From positions 1 to 8,892 of the forward strand of contig JACQHI010000317.1 of the NCBI GenBank assembly GCA_016199105.1: DNA of 8,892 bases. Direction: 5' to 3'. Shown here piece by piece: positions 6,141 through 8,892 of the stretch (within the stretch, counting starts at the first letter, position 1; every line of letters starts with the position of its first letter). Under the pieces are notes generated by a model. The model was not told where the DNA came from and made no database searches. It saw only the letters and a list, made by a program, of their open reading frames with translations. The DNA is from Lentisphaerota bacterium (GTDB taxonomy: Bacteria > Verrucomicrobiota > Kiritimatiellia > JAAZAB01). The position numbers were made by a program, and so were the translations under genes.

Positions 6141-7235
6141 GTGAATTTGCGATTCAACGATCTGGGCAACTGGGGAAAGGCCAATTACGAAAAGGCGATC
6201 CTTTTCGTCGTTTTGCTGGGGCTGCTCCTGTCCGTGGGCTATCTGGGCCTTCAAATCGGAGTCGCGCTCCAGGAATTGGCCCAGGCCAAGTGGGAACAGC
6301 CGGATTCCCCCTCCAAGCCGGCCAAGACAATGGATTTGGCCGACCTTTACATGGCCGCCTCGGAAATTTCCGATCCCTTCCAGATTCCCGCGTGGACCAA
6401 TCGCCTGATGGTGGCGGAGCTCCGCGTGAGTTGCGTCAAGTGCGGCAAGCCCATCCCGTATGCGACCGAGCGATGTCCCTTCGTCGCCTGCGCTGCGCCG
6501 CAACCCCCGACGGGTGACGGAGGGCCCGGGAAGGATAGCGATGCGGACAACATGCCGGATGTCTGGGAAAAACAATACGGATTAAATCCTCATAATCCGG
6601 AGGACGCGCAAAAGGATCCGGACCAGGACGGCTACACGAATCTGGAGGAATACCGGGCTGGAACCGGCCCCGCCGACTCCAAGAGCTTTCCGCCGCCGGT
6701 TTTCAAGCTGCGCCTGGTCAAGACCCAGAGGCTGCAGTTGAATATCGAATTCAAGGGCGTCCAGGCGATGAGCGCGACGCAGAACGTTTATGTGGTACGG
6801 AACAAGAAGACCGGTCAGGATTATTACTTGAACATAGGCGACATGGTCCAGGGATACCAGGTTGTTGGTTTTGAGAAAAAAGAAAGAAAAGTCGTTCGCG
6901 GGGGGATCACGGTCGTCGAGGATGTGTCCGTTCTCAAGCTCAAGAAAGACAACCGGATCATCGAATTGACGGTGGGCAGGGGGGGGGAGGGCGAACTGGC
7001 CGTCCAGGTGAAGTTTTTGCTGGATGGGAGCCTGTCCGCGGCGCGGCTGGGCGAAGATATAACCGTGAAAAGCTTTTCGTACAAAGTCATTGACATCACG
7101 GCAGATAATGTTTTACTTATGGATAAATTGTCCGGCAAAAAATATCTTGTCACGGCTTCTGCGAGTACGGAGTCCGCGGTCTCCGGTTCCGGGAGCGCCA
7201 AAACGGAACCGGCGGACGACGAAGAGGAAGATTGA
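6141..7235 (+). CDS. Amuc_1099-family pilus-like protein with Cys4 motif and calcium-loop repeats; PilP/GspC-like plan
   Basis: A 364-residue bitopic protein. It starts at GTG with the Shine-Dalgarno AAGGTGG six bases upstream. A short cytoplasmic tail precedes a transmembrane helix (about 19-42). The segment SDPFQIP (77-83) recalls the DPF motif of PilP and GspC. Four cysteines (98, 101, 112, 117; CxxC-x10-CxxxxC) form a zinc-ribbon-like knuckle. Acidic loops follow: DSDADNMPD (132-140) and DPDQDGYTNLEEY (159-171), typical of thrombospondin type 3 or EF-hand-like calcium sites. Two beta-rich units (about 187-280 and 285-338) contain LNIGDMVQGYQVVGF, like the GspC/PilP homology region. The tail ends in EEED. 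A G9 tract lies at 6979-6987. Gene order supports Amuc_1099; the PilP analogy is inference. Confidence 0.68.
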   Translation: MNLRFNDLGNWGKANYEKAILFVVLLGLLLSVGYLGLQIGVALQELAQAKWEQPDSPSKPAKTMDLADLYMAASEISDPFQIPAWTNRLMVAELRVSCVKCGKPIPYATERCPFVACAAPQPPTGDGGPGKDSDADNMPDVWEKQYGLNPHNPEDAQKDPDQDGYTNLEEYRAGTGPADSKSFPPPVFKLRLVKTQRLQLNIEFKGVQAMSATQNVYVVRNKKTGQDYYLNIGDMVQGYQVVGFEKKERKVVRGGITVVEDVSVLKLKKDNRIIELTVGRGGEGELAVQVKFLLDGSLSAARLGEDITVKSFSYKVIDITADNVLLMDKLSGKKYLVTASASTESAVSGSGSAKTEPADDEEED

Positions 7236-7242
7236 CGGTTCA

Positions 7243-8892
7243 ATGATTTTCAGAATCATCTCCATTCTTGCCGTAACGGCGATATGTTTTTTGCCGGCGG
7301 TCGCCCAGGATGAGCCCGCCCCCGCTCCCGAGCCCGTGGCGGTTCCCGCCGAGCCGTCCGCGGGTCTTCAGTCCGACGTTCCTCCCCCGTCGGATGCAGC
7401 CGCTCCCGAGCCCGTGGCGGACGTTCCGGCTGTTCCCGCCGAGGCGCCATCCGGAGACACGACGACCGATGTTGCCACTCCGGTTGCGTCCGAACCCGCC
7501 CGCCCCTCGCCACTCGGGACAAGCGGTGAGCCTGTCGAACCCGCCAGCGGTGAGTCTGTCGAACCCGCCCGCCCCTCGGCACTCGGGACAAGCGATGAGC
7601 CTGTCGAACCCGCTTCTGCTGAGCCGACTGCTGTTGCCGTGCCTGTGCCGGCCGAGGCGACGGATTCGGCAGGCTCACCGCGGGCGGAAACCGCAACGGA
7701 AACGCCTGCCGAAGCGCCGCCGGCCGCTCCGTCCGCCGAACCGGCTGTTGTTGCCGTGCCGGAGCCGGCCACGCCGGCGGATTCGACAGGCTCACCGCAG
7801 GCGGAAACCGGCGCGGGTGCCGAGGAAGCTCCCAAGGTCGTGGAACCCGCTAGCCCCTCGACACTCGGGACAAACGCCGAACCCGCCCGCGGTGAGCCTG
7901 TCGAATCCGCCGGGGAGGCTCAAACGCCGGCGCCGACCGGCAAGGCCGTGACGGAACACCGCGAGCCGGCAGGGGAGAGACGGGGCTTCTGGCGGAGGTT
8001 CTTCTCGTCGAAATCGGAATCGAGCCAGGTCGAAGCGGATATGGATCGAAAGGAATTGGAGGAAATCCAGAATCTCGTCAAGCAGGATATCGAAGCGGCG
8101 AACGGAAAAGCCACGCCGGAAGAGAATGCGGTCGAGGTCAAGGAGTTGAGCGAAAAAATCCTCACCCCACAGGAGGAGGTGGCGATGCAGGAGGAGATTC
8201 GCCGCCAAGCCAAGGAAATCGAGGGGATGAAGGCGCTGGATGCGGCGAACGGGTCCATGCAAAAGGGCGAATGGGAAGCGGCTCTCAAGCAGTTCAATCA
8301 GGCGCTCCAACTGATTCAAAAACGTCCCCAGACCATGGAAATTCGCAAGAAAGCCATGAGCAGCCAGGCGGAGTGCGAATACCGGATGGCGCTCGATTTC
8401 TACGGCAAGGGGAACCGCACTGAGGCCATGGCGGCGGTGGATCGGGCCCTGGGGTATGACGGCGCCCACCGGAAGGCCATGCGCTTGCGGGACAAGCTGA
8501 AAATTATCGCGGCGCCTCCGAAGACACCGAAGGTCCCTCTCGCCTGGGAAGAAGAGAGTTTCCTCGACAAGGAGGCCAAGATCGCCGGTTACATGAAGAA
8601 GGGGAAGGACTACATTACCATCGGGGAATTCGACAAGGCGCGGCTGGAATTCCGCAAGATTCTCCTGCTCGACAACAACAACGTGGACGCCAAGAACAAT
8701 CTGAAGCTCATCGCCGAGCGCCAGATGAAGATCAACACGAAAGGCATGGAGGCGACCCAGAAGGATATGCTGCAGGAGGTCCGCGGCAAGTGGACCCCGC
8801 CGCCCGCCAAGCTGTCGAGCCGCAAGCTGGAGGAGACGAAAGACGGCGGCACCATCATGACGTCCCAGGAGCGCCAGAAATTGATCCAAAAA
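7243..8892 (+). CDS. Amuc_1098-family TPR/secretin outer-membrane protein, N-terminal part (runs off window)
   Basis: The reading frame stays open from ATG 7243 to the window end: 550 codons with no stop. A signal peptide (residues 1-21, MIFRIISILAVTAICFLPAVA, cut before QD) sends it to the periplasm. Residues 22 to about 245 form a disordered Pro/Ala/Glu-rich linker built partly from DNA repeats. A basic-aromatic patch RRGFWRRFF and a charged helical stretch come next. TPR-like helix pairs follow: KGEWEAALKQFNQAL (about 330-362), a second at about 372-415, and KGKDYITIGEFDKARLEFRK (about 446-490). No secretin domain lies inside the window. The call rests on position after the Amuc_1099-like gene, the signal peptide and the TPR N-terminus expected of that family (PilQ role). 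It starts seven bases after the previous stop with no close Shine-Dalgarno, so translation is probably coupled. Confidence 0.66.
   Translation, partial: MIFRIISILAVTAICFLPAVAQDEPAPAPEPVAVPAEPSAGLQSDVPPPSDAAAPEPVADVPAVPAEAPSGDTTTDVATPVASEPARPSPLGTSGEPVEPASGESVEPARPSALGTSDEPVEPASAEPTAVAVPVPAEATDSAGSPRAETATETPAEAPPAAPSAEPAVVAVPEPATPADSTGSPQAETGAGAEEAPKVVEPASPSTLGTNAEPARGEPVESAGEAQTPAPTGKAVTEHREPAGERRGFWRRFFSSKSESSQVEADMDRKELEEIQNLVKQDIEAANGKATPEENAVEVKELSEKILTPQEEVAMQEEIRRQAKEIEGMKALDAANGSMQKGEWEAALKQFNQALQLIQKRPQTMEIRKKAMSSQAECEYRMALDFYGKGNRTEAMAAVDRALGYDGAHRKAMRLRDKLKIIAAPPKTPKVPLAWEEESFLDKEAKIAGYMKKGKDYITIGEFDKARLEFRKILLLDNNNVDAKNNLKLIAERQMKINTKGMEATQKDMLQEVRGKWTPPPAKLSSRKLEETKDGGTIMTSQERQKLIQK
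7323..7420 (+). repeat. Short direct repeat, 78-bp period, in the linker
   Basis: CGCTCCCGAGCCCGTGGCGG occurs at 7323-7342 and again, identically, at 7401-7420. The 78-base offset is 26 codons, giving APEPVA in both places. It is a separate repeat from the GAGCCTGTCGAA family further along. Confidence 0.7.
7492..7613 (+). repeat. Direct copies of a palindromic repeat unit, 69-bp period
   Basis: The unit at 7492-7544 recurs at 7561-7613 with 51 of 53 bases the same. It contains CCCCTCGNCACTCGGGACAA and then GGTGAGCCTGTCGAA, and encodes EPARPS(P/A)LGTS(G/D)EPVEP. An extra half-unit (GGTGAGTCTGTCGAA, 7549-7563) sits between the two. All three GTGAGCCTGTCGAA-type cores here lie in the same codon phase and read GEPVE, GESVE and DEPVE. 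Confidence 0.8.
7624..7810 (+). repeat. Direct repeat, 117-bp period, carrying inverted cores
   Basis: Segment 7624-7693 recurs at 7741-7810 with about 60 of 70 bases the same. The offset of 117 bases is 39 codons. Each copy contains the repeat core in the opposite orientation: GATTCGGCAGGCTCACC in the first and GATTCGACAGGCTCACC in the second. The protein reads DSAGSP and DSTGSP. Confidence 0.75.
7843..7911 (+). repeat. Third, interrupted copy of the palindromic repeat unit
   Basis: Bases 7843-7876 match 7492-7525 at 30 of 34 positions. The unit is then split by about a dozen extra bases before the core GGTGAGCCTGTCGAA at 7891-7905. This copy has the intact ends TCGACA (7858-7863) and TGTCGA (7899-7904), probably the ancestral palindromic form. 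Segment 7891-7911 is the exact reverse complement of 7776-7796. Confidence 0.72.

Noticed and set aside
7492..7911. Possible CRISPR array
   Set aside because: Repeats occur in both orientations with irregular spacing and lie inside an open reading frame. The spacers are repeats themselves.
7310..7951. 213-codon plus-strand frame inside the secretin linker
   Set aside because: It is the +1-shifted reading of the Pro/Ala/Glu repeats and gives only Pro/Arg/Ser low complexity. The frame from 7243 has a signal peptide and continues into TPR repeats.
7792..8889. Minus-strand open frame of 365 codons opposite the secretin gene
   Set aside because: The plus strand codes a signal peptide and TPR-like helices in one unbroken frame. 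The minus product is low-complexity His/Leu/Arg.

Overview
The window holds six plus-strand genes of a type IV pilus-like envelope machine. Their order matches the Amuc_1102-1101-1100-1099-1098 cluster known from Akkermansia muciniphila. The GC-rich base composition, this gene set and the many short intergenic palindromes suggest a member of the Verrucomicrobiota/Kiritimatiellota side of the PVC group. That placement is inferred from the sequence alone, without a search.

Layout: a large GspK/PilX-like minor pseudopilin (67-2382) comes first. A 195-bp gap follows, with a nested GC-rich palindrome, a possible promoter and an AT-rich hairpin. Next is a small exported protein of the Amuc_1102 type (2578-3183), then a 300-bp gap filled by an element with 28-bp terminal inverted repeats (3211-3462). 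After that lie a PilM-like ATPase fused to a PilN-like segment (3484-5154), an Amuc_1100-like single-pass protein (5151-6077), an Amuc_1099-like protein with a Cys4 motif and calcium-loop motifs (6141-7235), and the N-terminal 550 residues of an Amuc_1098-like TPR/secretin protein that runs off the end (7243-8892).

How the genes work together: read by architecture, the last four genes follow the classical pilM-N-O-P-Q order. The cytoplasmic actin-like PilM is joined covalently to PilN. The Amuc_1100-like protein sits in the PilO position. The Amuc_1099-like protein has a PilP/GspC-like plan (N-terminal membrane anchor, DPF motif, beta-rich C-terminus). The last gene is in the position of the outer-membrane secretin. 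Together they would form the alignment complex linking the inner-membrane pilus motor to the outer-membrane pore, and the first gene would supply a pilus-tip or priming subunit.

The least ordinary parts are the repeats. The secretin gene carries a Pro/Ala/Glu-rich linker of about 220 codons that appears to be built from in-frame, both-orientation copies of a GGTGAGCCTGTCGAA palindromic repeat family. Intergenic repeats sit on both sides of the Amuc_1102-like gene. The pseudopilin gene has two fresh-looking tandem duplications, and three coding regions carry G8-G9 tracts. No RNA genes, CRISPR arrays or transposase genes were seen.
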